A stretch of 64,000 bases of DNA from Dactylorhiza incarnata (Eukaryota > Streptophyta > Magnoliopsida > Asparagales > Orchidaceae), in assembly GCA_033032865.1 (NCBI GenBank), contig JAWHQI010000001.1, forward strand, positions 828,001 to 892,000, given 5' to 3'. The notes under the pieces were generated by a model. It saw nothing but the letters and a program-made list of their open reading frames with translations. It was not told the origin of the DNA and made no database searches. This document shows, one piece after another, positions 47,166-57,572 of the stretch (the first letter of the stretch is position 1; each line of letters begins with the position of its first letter). A program made the translations under genes and the position numbers.

Positions 47166-47720
47166 CTTTTACATGGTTATCAGGGAGGTCTTGTGAAAAT
47201 TTCTTCACACATACCCACACGCCTCATTGCGCATGCGCGTACATGCTCTATTTATCAATCTGTGTACCTCAGTCAAAATTTTGATGTTATATTAGGCGCA
47301 CATTTTCTTCACGCTTGCCCATGCACAGACTATTTATTACTTGTACGTGATTTATGCTCCAAGATCAATGTTCTGTCATTGGTCAGGCATTTCCTTGATG
47401 CACACCCGTGTGTGCACTGTGCATGATTGTGTACCCTCTTTTGTTAATTTGTTGTGTTTTGTCAAGGGTGTGCGCTTTGTACATGCACGTCCGTGCGCCT
47501 TTGCGCACGGTCATTCGCCGGTCTTTTCCCTTAGTTTTGCGATCCAGTGCACACACATGTGTGTTAAAAGGCGCACGACCCATGCACGCTTATTTTTCAT
47601 GCATCTATAAATACTTGATTTTAGGGTTTCTGAGAGGGTACTTCATTTCTATAGACATTTTCCACCTCCAAGATGCTCTCATGTGATTTTTCAAGGGAAG
47701 ATTCCTTCTTCCACCTCCAA
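47166..47720 (+). repeat. Module D, copy 3 (diverged)
   Basis: Follows the order of copies 1 and 2: 'cacgcttgcccatgc', 'aatgttctgtcattgg', the CpG-rich 'tgtgcgc' part, TATA box at 47606-47613, 'cttgattttagggttt', 'acttcatttctatag', and 'gattccttcttccacctcc'. It lacks the SINE-like tail. Confidence 0.75.
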
Positions 47721-47915
47721 CCAATGCTCCTAGGGTAGAATATAAGCAATGAGAAGGTCATTAGAGGATTGGCACCAATAACATGGATATTTGGACAGCT
47801 TAAGCAGAATAGAGGCCATTTGGAGGAGGTGACAACTCTGTCTCTTAACCCAGACATCAGTCAAGGTTTTCCTGGAGAGTCGGAGTGACATCCTATGCTC
47901 TTCGGAAAGATATGG
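47721..47915 (+). other. Short unassigned segment
   Basis: A + frame without stops ('GLAPITWIFGQLKQNRGH', about 47770-47825) continues to 47890, but it is too short to assign. It may be an exon or pol fragment of an element into which the following LTR inserted. Confidence 0.3.
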
Positions 47916-49313
47916 GTTGTCTATAAACTACACATAGAGGGGGGGGGGGGGTGATTAGGTGTTTTCAATATTGTTTACCCAAAATCGGCGATCACCTCGA
48001 GCTGGTTTTTTTCAGGTAACCGAGGCAATCGACACGCTCTCGCAATCCTCAGACAACCTCTCCGAGCTCTGGCGGTTTCCCATTGCCTGGGCAGTCTCCC
48101 CGAGGAGGTCGCCCCCTTGGGCGACCTCACCTCCTGGGAGGTCGCCCCTTGGGCGACCTCGTCAGTGAGGTCGCCCCCTTGGGCGACCTCGCCTCCTGGG
48201 AGGTCGCCCCCCTTGGGCGACCTCGCCTAATGGGAGATCGCCCCTTGGGCGACCTCGCCAGTGAGGTCGACCGGCTTGGGCAACCTCGCCTCCTGGGAGG
48301 TCGCCCCTTGGGCGACCTCGCCAGTAAGGTCGCCCCCCTTGGGCGACCTCGCCTCCTGGGAGGTCGTTCCTTGGGCGACCTCGCCTCCTGGGAGGTCGGC
48401 CTTTGGGCGACCTCACCAGTGAGGTTGCCCAGCTTGGGCGACCTCGCCTCCTGGGAGGTCGCCCCTTGGGCGACCTGGTCAGTGAGGTCGCCCAGCTTGG
48501 TCGACCTCACCTCCTGGGAGGTCGGCCCTTGGGCGACCTCGCCAGTGAGGTCGCCCAGCTTGGGCGTCCTCGCCTCCTGGGAGGTCACCCATTGGGCGAC
48601 CTCACCAGTGAGGTCGCCCAACTTGTGCGACCTCACCTCCTGGGAGGTCACCCCTTGGGCGACCTCGCCAGTGAGGTCGCCCCCCTTGGGCGACCTCGCC
48701 TCCTGGGAGGTCGCCCCTTGGGCGACCTCGCTAGTGAGGTCGCCCAGCTTGGGCGACCTCGCCTCCTGGGAGCTCACCCCTTGGGCGACCTCGCCAGTGA
48801 GGTCGCCCAGCTTGGGCGACCTCACCAGTGAGGTCACCCATCTTGGGCGACCTCGCCTCCTGGGAGGTCTCCCCTTGGGCGACCTCGCCTGTGAGGTCAC
48901 CCAGCTTGGGCGACCTCGCCTCCTGGGAGGTCTCCCCTTGGGCGACCTCGCCAGTGAGGTCGCCCCCTTTGGCGACCTCGACCCGGGAGGTATCGGTCCT
49001 GGGGCAGTCCCTTTTTGGGTGTTCTCTCTTTTCAGGTAATTTCCACCTCAGCAGGTCCAGGCGATCTCAGCAGATCCGGGAAGCCCGTTGCTTTTAGATC
49101 TGCGCATTTGGGCAGGTCCCCGGGATTATAAATAGAGGGGTAGGGGTACCAATTTGGGGGACTTGGTGGAGAGTTTCAAACTCTTAGCTTTTGATTCAAG
49201 CAGTCTCATTTCTGAGACCGTCGCTACTTTTTTTCAGCAGCTTCTGCAATCTCATTTTTGAGACTGTGGCTAGCTCTTTTCAGCAGCTTCTGCTATCTCA
49301 TTTCTGATACCGT
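47916..49313 (-). mobile_element. Partial copia-type LTR, probably minus orientation
   Basis: The left end ('tgtctataaactacacatag' then a 13-15 G run and 'gtgattaggtg') resembles the end of Sirevirus LTRs seen in reverse at 54750-54795. The middle is the hairpin array; a TTATAAAT site lies at 49127-49134. The expected start (TGTTGG...) is absent because the 49314 element interrupts it; the rest may lie beyond the window. Confidence 0.5.
48085..48985. repeat. GC-rich hairpin tandem array
   Basis: Roughly 30-33-bp half-units alternate: GGGCGACCTC-'gcctcctgg'-GAGGTCGCCC and GGGCGACCTC-'gccagt'-GAGGTCGCCC. Each is an inverted repeat with a 10-bp stem. The array gives long ORFs on both strands in several frames (for example 48083-49039 and 48900-48127), which is a consequence of the stop-free period and not evidence of protein. 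Confidence 0.95.
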
Positions 49314-50671
49314 TGTTGGGTATTGTAGCCACAATAACCTTGATTTGAAGAAGTATCTCTTAAACTAAGGTGAATTGATAATTATATTTGATATATCATT
49401 TTAGTTATGTGTTTGCAGATTCTAAATGGCTAAGTACAAACCAATGTCATGTTTCAATGAGTCATAAAACACATGTCTATGCAATGTAATTCCTCATTGT
49501 ATAGACCAAGGTGTTGAATCATGTGAAATCTCTCTATTGGGGTGTACTTCTTATTCAAACACAAAGGAGAAGCTAAGAGGAAGATGCTGCTGTTCTTATG
49601 ATTTGGAAGAATAATTTTCCTATGTGTTTTCGTCGAGTAACAAGCATTTTCGTCGAATGATAATTATCTTTCGTCGAGTAATGTTTTGCTACTCGTGAAA
49701 TCTAAATCATATTTCTTCCCGTCTAAATTTTAAGTCTCTAAGTATTTTCGTCGAGGAAGGATTCGTCGAAGAAGATTTCGTCGATAATTTTCCTTATCCA
49801 ACGAATTGGTTCAGCGCCGTTTCGTTTTTCAACTCGCAGTCGGCTTTTCTTTCAGGGTTTCTGCCATGTATAGTTCATGTGGAAGGTTTTCCCTAATTCG
49901 CGTTTATAGCCGTTGGAGAAGATGTCTATAAGTACCTTAGGGTTATTTCGAAAAACCCTAATCGCTAATTGTGAATCAGTTCTCATAATTTCTGTCGGCC
50001 GTCTCTTTCGTTCTCACACGACTCTCTTGCTGCCGATCAGAAATACTTTGCGATTCTTCTTCAAAAGCTAGAGTCGACAAGATCAACTAATCCTTCAATC
50101 AACCCTTAATTCTTTCGACTCTCAAAGTTCAGATCTAGTTGTCAAAGTTCAGAGATTTCTTCTTCCTCAACTCTCAACCGACTGAAGGACTTTCTTAAGG
50201 AAGAATATATCTACCTTTCAGATCTGAAGTAAAGGACTCTTCCTAGAGTTCCTAAGTTAGATTGCTTGTCAATCTTAGTTGTTTTGTAAAAACACCTTTA
50301 CATATTCTTGTAGGAGGTTTGCCTCTAAGATATTTTTTAGATCCTTGTTTAGCGATCGAGTTGTAGGAGAAGCTTGTTCTCCGAGTTTGTGTAGGAGTGG
50401 TTTGCTCCGAGTTGTAGGAATTGGGACTCTGAGTTGTAAGATTTGGATAAATCTGAGATAGGTGAAGTAGCCGAATCTATCCTTGGAGTGCTAGATAGGC
50501 GAGGCGGGAAAGTGGACTACCCACATCGGGGAACCACTCTAAAATCCTTGTGTTGTGCTGTGCTTGTGTTTCTGTGTGCTTTTATTCCTATATTTTTTAT
50601 TCCTCAAAAAGCCATAGAATCCACCTATTCACCCCCCTCTAGGTGATTTAGGTTGTGACTAGATACTTTCA
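49314..50671 (+). mobile_element. 5' LTR of the 49314 element
   Basis: Starts TGTTGGGTATTG and ends ATACTTTCA. Contains TTTTCGTCGA motifs between about 49630 and 49800 and a weak TATA candidate (TCTATAAGTA) near 49925. The C-rich 'ttcacccccctctagg' block is near the end. Confidence 0.85.
49630..49800. repeat. TTCGTCGA motif cluster
   Basis: At least seven TCGTCGA copies, the reverse complement of the TCGACGA motif in the gypsy LTR and other copia LTRs here. Confidence 0.85.
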
Positions 50672-50673
50672 AT

Positions 50674-50690
50674 TGATATCAGAGGTAGGT
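50674..50690 (+). promoter_or_regulatory. Primer binding site of the 49314 element
   Basis: TGATATCAGAGGTAGGT, the iMet type with one G-to-A change. Confidence 0.8.
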
Positions 50691-50748
50691 TATTCTCTAA
50701 AGGTTATCACCTTGAACAAGATCTCTTCATCTAGTTGCAAGAGCCTGT

Positions 50749-52935
50749 ATGTATGGAATGGAAAGATCTAAGGATTCCTCTGTCATGTTGGCCGTTTGCA
50801 CTAAGGAAAACTTCCCCATGTGGACGGAAAGGGTTAGATTCTACATGGAGGCTGCAGATCCAAGAATTTTTCAAATAGTGGAAGAAGGTCACCATGTTCC
50901 GACAAAGCCGTCTTCTATAAATTCAGCTATCATGATTCCTAAGAAGATGCTGGAACTAACCAAAGATGAGATTGCACTTGTCTCCTTAGACAAGAAGGCA
51001 AAGAACATCATAGCTGGTGCAATGGATGATTCTATGTTGCAAAACCTCATTCACTGCAAGTCAGTAAAGGAAATGTGGGACTCTCTGGTTGTTCTGATGG
51101 AAGGTACATAAGTAAGGGATGATCGAAGATCTTTGCTGAATCAGGAATATGAAGCATTTAAGCAAGATCCGAGAGATTCCATTTCCGAGACTTATGAAAA
51201 ATTCTTCAAGATAGGAAACGATCTAAGAAACTATGACCGGGAATTCTCTGTTGGTGAACTAAATGACAAGTTCTTGAGATCCATGACGAAAGAATGGGAT
51301 ACCAAGGCAATAATAATCAGAGAATATGGGAAGTTAGCTACCATGGAGTCGTAGATACTGTTTGGTATGCTCCTATCACATGAGATAAAGTTGAGCATCC
51401 ACAAAGCTGAAGAGGAGGGGAGCAGGGCTTCTGGAAGAGAGAAGTCCTCTGCTCTAAAAGCTGAAAGTTCAAGAAAGAGCAAGGCTGTCTCACCTATCAG
51501 GAGACTGTCTTCAGATGATGATGAATCTGAAGCTGGCCCCTCAGGCTCAGAGATGTTAGATGGAGAGTTCTCTCTACTCTCCAAGCAATTCAAAAGGTTG
51601 TTAAACAAAAGGAATCAAAAAAGAATTCATCTTTCTCCTCCGATCACAGAAGATCTAGACATGATGATGATCATCACAAGAAAGTCTACGATAACGACAA
51701 GTATAAATCCAAACCGAACAAACATATTTCTTCTGATATTATTTGCTAATGATGCAACAAGCCAGGACACGTGATAGCCGAGTGTCTGTATAAAAAGTAG
51801 GAAGGATCAAAGAAAGAAGAAAAGAGATCCTTCAAAGGTAAGAAGAAAGAAAAGAGCTTCATTGCTAAGAAGTCCAAGACTCTGAGTGACAGCAACTCAG
51901 ATGAGTCAAGCTCAGATGAAGAAGCCTACTTTGGGCTGATGGCACAGTTAGATGAGGACGTCAACGATGCATCATATAAGGGGAAGGTAAACTCTCACAC
52001 TCTTCTTTCTGCTTCTGAGTATGATCCTGCATCCATAGCAAATGAAGGCTACTCATCAGATGAGGACTCAAAATTGATGGCTCAGTATAAAGCCCTTTTG
52101 AAGGGATTCGACAAATGCCGCAAGGTCATCAAATCTCAGTCAAAAGAAATTGAATCACTTAAGACGTTGGAATCAGAACTGAAAGAGGAAATCGAAAGAT
52201 TGACTCCATTCAGAGATGAAGTCCAAATCTTAAGGGATGAACTGAAAGGATCCACTGAGTTATTAACTCTGAAGGAGAAAATCATAAATAAATTAGAAGA
52301 AAAGTTAGTGGTGGAAAGAAAGATAGTTGAAAACTTCTCCAAGACAAAAACTATTCTTCCAATCATTGATAGATTCTATGCTCCTGCAAAGGGTAGTGGC
52401 CTTGGTCATGAGGCTGAAAGTAGTAAGGCTGCTAAGAAAAGATCCGTGAAAGGAAAGGGAAAGGCTGATCAGAGTCAACCTTCATTCAGAATGGTGGTTT
52501 TTTCGAAAAACCCTTTTGACTTTGAGGCATCCTATGGTCATTTTGCTAGACCAACACATGTTGAATCTAGCAATAGATATCAAGGATGGAGCAGACCCCG
52601 AAACTTTGACACAAATCCATTCAAATCTCCTCATGAAGAAGTAATCCTCAAGGATCATGGTCCATTTGTACATGGATCAACTGCCAAGAAAGCACCAAAG
52701 ATCAAATCGACTGCTCCCAACCCTGTTGAGAAGAAGATGGAGCCATGTGTGTGTTGTCACCATGAGGCCCCTACTTCTAAGAAAGCTACTTCTAAGAAAG
52801 CTGATCCTGTTATACCCCCCCCGTTCAAAAAGTAAAACAGGAGACCAAAAGAAGGTACAATCGATTTAATTGTTGGTGTTGTGGCTAGGTTGGTCACTTT
52901 GCCATAGACTGTTGGTTTAATCTGATAAATGTCAA
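50749..52935 (+). pseudogene. gag: Sirevirus gag, broken, with two zinc knuckles
   Basis: The Gag N-terminal domain ('ENFPMWTERVRFYMEAADPR' and 'KSVKEMWDSLVVLMEG') is in one frame with stops after 51108 and 51351. A frameshift follows between 51608 and 51744. The first CCHC knuckle (51744-51785) is C-2-C-4-H-4-C but has two stop codons between the first two Cys. Then a long coiled-coil region (about 52080-52370). A second knuckle follows near 52873-52914 ('CWCCG', stop, 'VGHFAIDC'), closely like the intact one in the minus-strand element (CWCCGKAGHFAIDC). It is the particle protein, non-functional here. Confidence 0.87.
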
Positions 52936-53056
52936 GACTCCACGGGTTAACAATGCAAGAATGACTCCTCGCAAGGTTAACATCCTAGTGGCGGCCATCT
53001 AACAAGAAGCCAAGGACCAAAATCGGTTTGGGTTCCTAAAGGCAATTGATTATTGA

Positions 53057-54735
53057 TTGCTGGTATGTCCAAAGGCCAATAAAAATCCTATATGGTACTT
53101 GGACAGTAGATGTTCACGACATATGACCAGAACAAGAAGCCTACTACAAGATTATACCCCTGTGAAAGATGGTCCAAAAGTTATCTCTGACGGATTTGAT
53201 CGGGGAATTACTAAAGGCTATGGTATGATTACTAATGGCATAGTCTCTTTCACAGATGTGGCTTATGTTAAAGGATTATAGCATAATCCTATTAGCATAA
53301 GTCAACTATGTGACAAAGGCTATATGGTAGAATTCTACAAGGACAATTGCTTGATAAAGTTGTCTGACTCGTCAGAAACGATTTTAATAGGCACTCAGAG
53401 TAGAAATATTTTCTGTTTAAATTTTCTATGCTTAGACTCTTCTACACCAGTGTGCTTTCTAGCAAAAGATAGTGCATCTCTTTGTGACCAATGCAAGAGA
53501 CTAGCACATATTAATTTCAAAACAATAAGTATGTTATTTTCTCACAATTTAGTTCGTGATGCACCTGATGTTAAGCGCATTAAAGAGAGACCGTGTCACG
53601 CATGCCAAATGGGCAAGCAGACTCGGGCTACCTTTAAGGTCATAATTGGCAAAGATTCTACCAGATGCTTATATCTGCTCCATATGGACTTGTTTGGTCC
53701 CATGCCAATTCAGTGTTTAGGAGGCAAGTCTTATACATTGGTTATTGTTGATGACTACTCACGTTTTGCTTGGGTATTCTTTCTGAAACACAAGTCAGAC
53801 ACCTTCGACTCTTTCACAACGTTTGTCAGGCAAATTTAGAATGAGTTAAAATGTTCTGTGGTCAAAATCAGAAGTGACCATGGTACAAAATTCAAGTCTG
53901 GGGCCATGACAAAATTTTGTGAATGCCTAGGTATCTTTCATGAGTTTTCCTCTCCTCATACACCACAACAAAATGTAGTTGCTGAGAGAAAGAATAGAAC
54001 ACTCATAGAGGCTTGCAGAACTATGTTGAGTGATTCTTCACTACCGGAGTACTTCTGGGCTGAAGGTATCAACACTGCTTGCCACGTACATAACAAAGCT
54101 CTAATCAACAAAAATCATCATAAGACCCCTTATGAACTTCTGAAAGGCAGGAAACCAACTTTGTCTTATTTTGGAATCTTTGGTAGTAAATACTTCGTGC
54201 TTAACAATGGGAAGTATTACAAAACTAAATTTACTGAAAAATGTTTTGAAGGTATTTTTGTAGGCTATAGTAGCCATAGTAACGCATATAGGATCTTCAA
54301 TAAGAAAACCCTGGTTGTAGAAGAAACTTATAATGTTATGTTTGATGAGACGAGTATGCTTCAAAGCAGCTCTTCTAGTGTCTTTGTTGAAGATGCAGGT
54401 GCAAAATTCAAAGAACTCAACTTGGAAGATGCAGCGAAGGAAGATACTCCAAAGTCCATGGAAGCAAATATTCCAATTCCACCCGAGGAAGAAGATTCCC
54501 AAGAAGAAAAAGAGACCCCAGAAGTGGAAGTACCTCCTTGTGGTATGGATGATGGAAGAAACCTGGTGATTAGACACCAGAGAGATCATCTGGTTGATCA
54601 AATTATCGGTGAAACCAGTGTTGGTGTAAGAACAAGGAGATGTACAACTAATCAGGTTTTGCATTTAAGTTTTCTTTCACAGATTGAGCCAAAGAAGTTC
54701 GATGAAGCAAAAGGAGATGCCTTATGGATCATGGC
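53057..54735 (+). pseudogene. pol: Sirevirus pol: protease and integrase, RT truncated
   Basis: One frame with stops at 53279-53281 and 53837-53839. The protease site reads 'WYLDSRCSRHMT' (DSG changed to DSR). GAG-pre-integrase region with 'LAHINF' and 'CHACQMGKQTR'. Integrase core: Asp in 'LHMDLFGPM', Asp in 'IRSDHGTKF', Glu in 'NVVAERKNRTL'. Then the copia integrase C-terminal motif 'KCFEGIFVGYSSHSNAYR'. The start of RT ends abruptly at 54735. Confidence 0.92.
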
Positions 54736-54954
54736 TGTTGTTTATTGGGTGTAAACTTATCACCTAGAGGGGGGGGGGGGGGGGTGAATAGGTTTTACAG
54801 ATTATTTTATCCCCTTTAGATGTTCTTGATTTCTGATTGATAGATCTATAAATTATAAAGCACAACACAGAAAAGCACAAAGTGATCTATAGCGGTTTCT
54901 CAAGACCGGGTGTCTTGAGTAGTCCTCTTGCACTCTGCACCTACCTAATAGTGT

Positions 54955-55390
54955 GCTAGGCTCGACAAACTCCGCCAAATCTTCAGGCCCGCAAGCCTTA
55001 CAACACGGACCCGCAAGTCCTACACCCTAAGCCCGTAAGCCCCTACTGCACCCGAGCCCGCAAGCTCGACACTCAGGCCCTCAAGCCCTACACAACACAG
55101 ACCCGCAAGTCCTGTGCCTACAGCCTAGGTCTGCAAGCCCTTACTACACCCAAGCCCTCAAGCTCGACAATATCGGACCCGCAAGTCCACTACCCTGGCC
55201 CTTAAGCCTCACAGCTGTCCAGCCCTCAAGATAGACGGTGTCGGACCCGCAAGTCCACTGCCCTAGCCCTCAATCCTCACAGCTCTCCAGCCCTCAAGCT
55301 AGACAAACTCGGACCCGCAAGTCCACTGCCCTGGCCCTCAAGCCTCACATCTCTCCATCCCTCAAGCTAGACACTTAGGCCCTCAAGCCT
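54955..55390. repeat. Tandem array of 'cccgcaagtcc' and 'cctcaagcc' units
   Basis: A simple repeated theme with units of about 60-66 bp in the better-conserved part (55180-55380). Non-coding. Confidence 0.8.
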
Positions 55391-55869
55391 TACAACAATA
55401 AGAGTTTTATAGTAATAAAAACCGTTTCTTCTGCCGGATGAACATCAGTAACTTAGCCTGATGGAGATCGGCTTCTTGAGGTTGAAGAAGATGTTTCTGA
55501 TTCAGATCTTGAAAGCACAGTTCTTCTTCAATCTCTTTTCTTAGCCTGATGAGGAGCGTCTTCTTATCAGTCAATGGAGATGACTAATTCTTTTGAGAAC
55601 GCTTGATTCTTGTTCTCTACTTGTTTTTCTTCTTCTCCGCAAAATGTACTGTTGTATTGAGAAGCTACGACGGGATTCTTTTTCTTTCTTGACTCTCACC
55701 TTCTTATTTTTCTAGGGCAACCTCTCATCTCTTTTATAAGACTGCGAGGCTCCCAACGGTCTTCTGAAAAAGTTCCTTAAGTGTCAGATGCCCCATTCCT
55801 TAAAAGCACGCGCTGATTGGACAATCAGGCAGCGACAATAAATGCTGACAGTGTGTCCGCAATATTTGA

Positions 55870-56700
55870 ATTCCATCTCGACGATATTTCTAGCTTCATG
55901 TCGATACTGACAGCATTACGACGATATGGATAATATCTTGACGACAGGACTTTGTCGATGCCTTAGGACTTGAAAGATCTTCAAGTCTTCTAGCTTCTGC
56001 CACTGACGCTGATATCTCGACGATACGAGATATACTGGCATTTCTGCATATACAATGATATGCAATCTCTGACTGTGTCATCGTGATCTTCTTTCTTTTA
56101 GTCAGTCGTCGTAATCACTTTGTTCTTTCGACAATATGAGCGATATCATGTCGACAGACTATGCTTTAGCAACTGCTTGTCTTCACCTGTCCTTCTTCAG
56201 TCTTCTCGACATCACGCCTTCTTTACGACGATGTCATTGGCATCATTGTTACTTAGCCTTTCCGCCGACACGGCTTCTTTGATGATGTCGACGATACTGC
56301 ATCTTCTTGACGTCATTCCTTCCTTTTGAATCTGCCTCAGCGGCTGGGATGAGATGGCTTCCTCTTCTCAGCGGATTCGTCGATCTGCAGAGAAGTTTTT
56401 GCGATCGACGAACTGCATTCTGCGTTCGACGATCTTCATTCTTCGTTCGACGAACAACATTCTGCGTTCGACAAACTTCAGCATTTGCTTCTGTCTCGTC
56501 TCCGCGTTCGATGAAATTCATTCTTCATTCGACGAACAACATTTTGCGTTCGACGAACTTCATTCTTCTGTCCCGTCTCTGCGTTCGATGAACTTCATTC
56601 TTCGTTCGACGAACAGCATTCTGTGTTTGACGAACTCGCCAATTCTCAGCGTTTGTTTTGCTCATCATCATGATGACAAGCATACTTTGTCGACGACATC
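55870..56700. repeat. TCGACGA motif cluster in the minus-strand LTR
   Basis: 'tcgacgatat' motifs first (55878-56310), then 'cgttcgacgaac' units every 25-35 bp (56390-56640). The motif is shared with the C2 LTR at 60325-60700. Confidence 0.87.
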
Positions 56701-56866
56701 TCCTATTCTTCTTGACGATATTGTACTTAGTGAAATAACTAAAGTACTTGACATATTGTCGATTTTTGCAAACATGAACTAGATATGACATTAAATACAA
56801 ATTGCACTTATCATTGAGCTGAGCACTTCTTCAAATCAGGAACACTACTGGGCACTGTTCCCAACA

Positions 56867-57572
56867 ATCTCCCCCTATTTGAAGAAGCCCTAACTTACCT
56901 CAATGATAAATGCCACTCATGAAAAGATTTATCATTTCAGATCATAGCATCACACATAAAGCAGCAATCACATAAATAGATTAAATGTTCTTCACAATAA
57001 ATGCCAAGCATATAAATAGAATAGATGTTCATGAATAAACATTAGCATTCATTTGCCCCAACAAAATCATTAAGATTTTAATTTGGTGCCCCATCAGTAT
57101 TTGCTGCTGCTTGCCCCTTTGGTTTTCTGCCTTTGCCTCTCATAGTAGTGGATGGGCAGGGGAATCTTCTTAGGAGAGGGAGGAGGACCTTGTGGGAATG
57201 CTAGCTTGTGATTCTTCCTCATTTCCAGCTGCTTCAGATGTTTCTGCCATTCAACTGACTGGTATGCCCTCTGATAGTCCTCCTGAGGATATCCAAAATG
57301 GATCATGATTCTGTTATTATTTCTCTTGAGACAGGATTCCACCTTCCTGATTGTGGATCTAGCTCAACTTCCCTCAGTCTCTTTTGTCGATACTGGCTGC
57401 TCTGAACTCTCTTTCTTTTCCTGGAGGTTGCTGATTCTCCGAATTCTATTCCATACTCAGCTTATTCAGTGCTTGCAGAAGGGTTGGTAGCCTCATATAA
57501 TGATGGGGGTTTTTTGCATTGTTTGCTTTGTTTGATTTGTTATCCACACCGCTTGATGTGAACCAGCATTTA
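56867..57572 (-). other. Region between env-like stop and 3' LTR
   Basis: Contains the polypurine tract at 56867-56878 (minus: TAGGGGGAGAT) and another box at 57583-57590. A minus frame 57342-57094 (82 codons) ends 'KKIPLPIHYYERQ', which resembles 'GIPLHYYKRLDAK' at the start of the 58742 frame; it may be a duplicated fragment. Confidence 0.55.

Larger units (their letters stand above)
49314..54735 (+). mobile_element. Sirevirus-like copia element with gag, protease and integrase, truncated
   Basis: 5' LTR 49314-50671; primer site; gag; protease and integrase in copia order (integrase before RT). The pol frame reaches the start of the copia RT ('KFDEAKGDALWIMA') and is then cut at 54735 by the minus-strand LTR beginning 54736. 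The rest of pol and the 3' LTR are expected beyond the nested elements and outside the window. Two stops in pol, and several plus a frameshift in gag, show decay. Confidence 0.88.
54736..56866 (-). mobile_element. 3' LTR of the minus-strand element
   Basis: On the minus strand it starts TGTTGGGAACAG after a polypurine tract and ends AAACAACA; TGTTG/CAACA are inverted termini. The 54736 end was chosen because copia pol similarity stops at 54735. It contains a G-run ('ctagagg' plus 16 G, about 54766-54783), two tandem arrays and a minus-strand TATA-like TTATAAAAG near 55730. The 56307-56782 frames are produced by the motif repeats. Confidence 0.8.

Noticed and set aside
48083..49039. 318-codon + ORF and 257-codon minus ORF
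   Set aside because: Both come from the stop-free period of the GC-rich hairpin array; several frames are open at once and no domain is present.
56249..56782. Overlapping ORFs of 90-142 codons
   Set aside because: Translation of LTR motif repeats (period of about 30 bp) in several frames.
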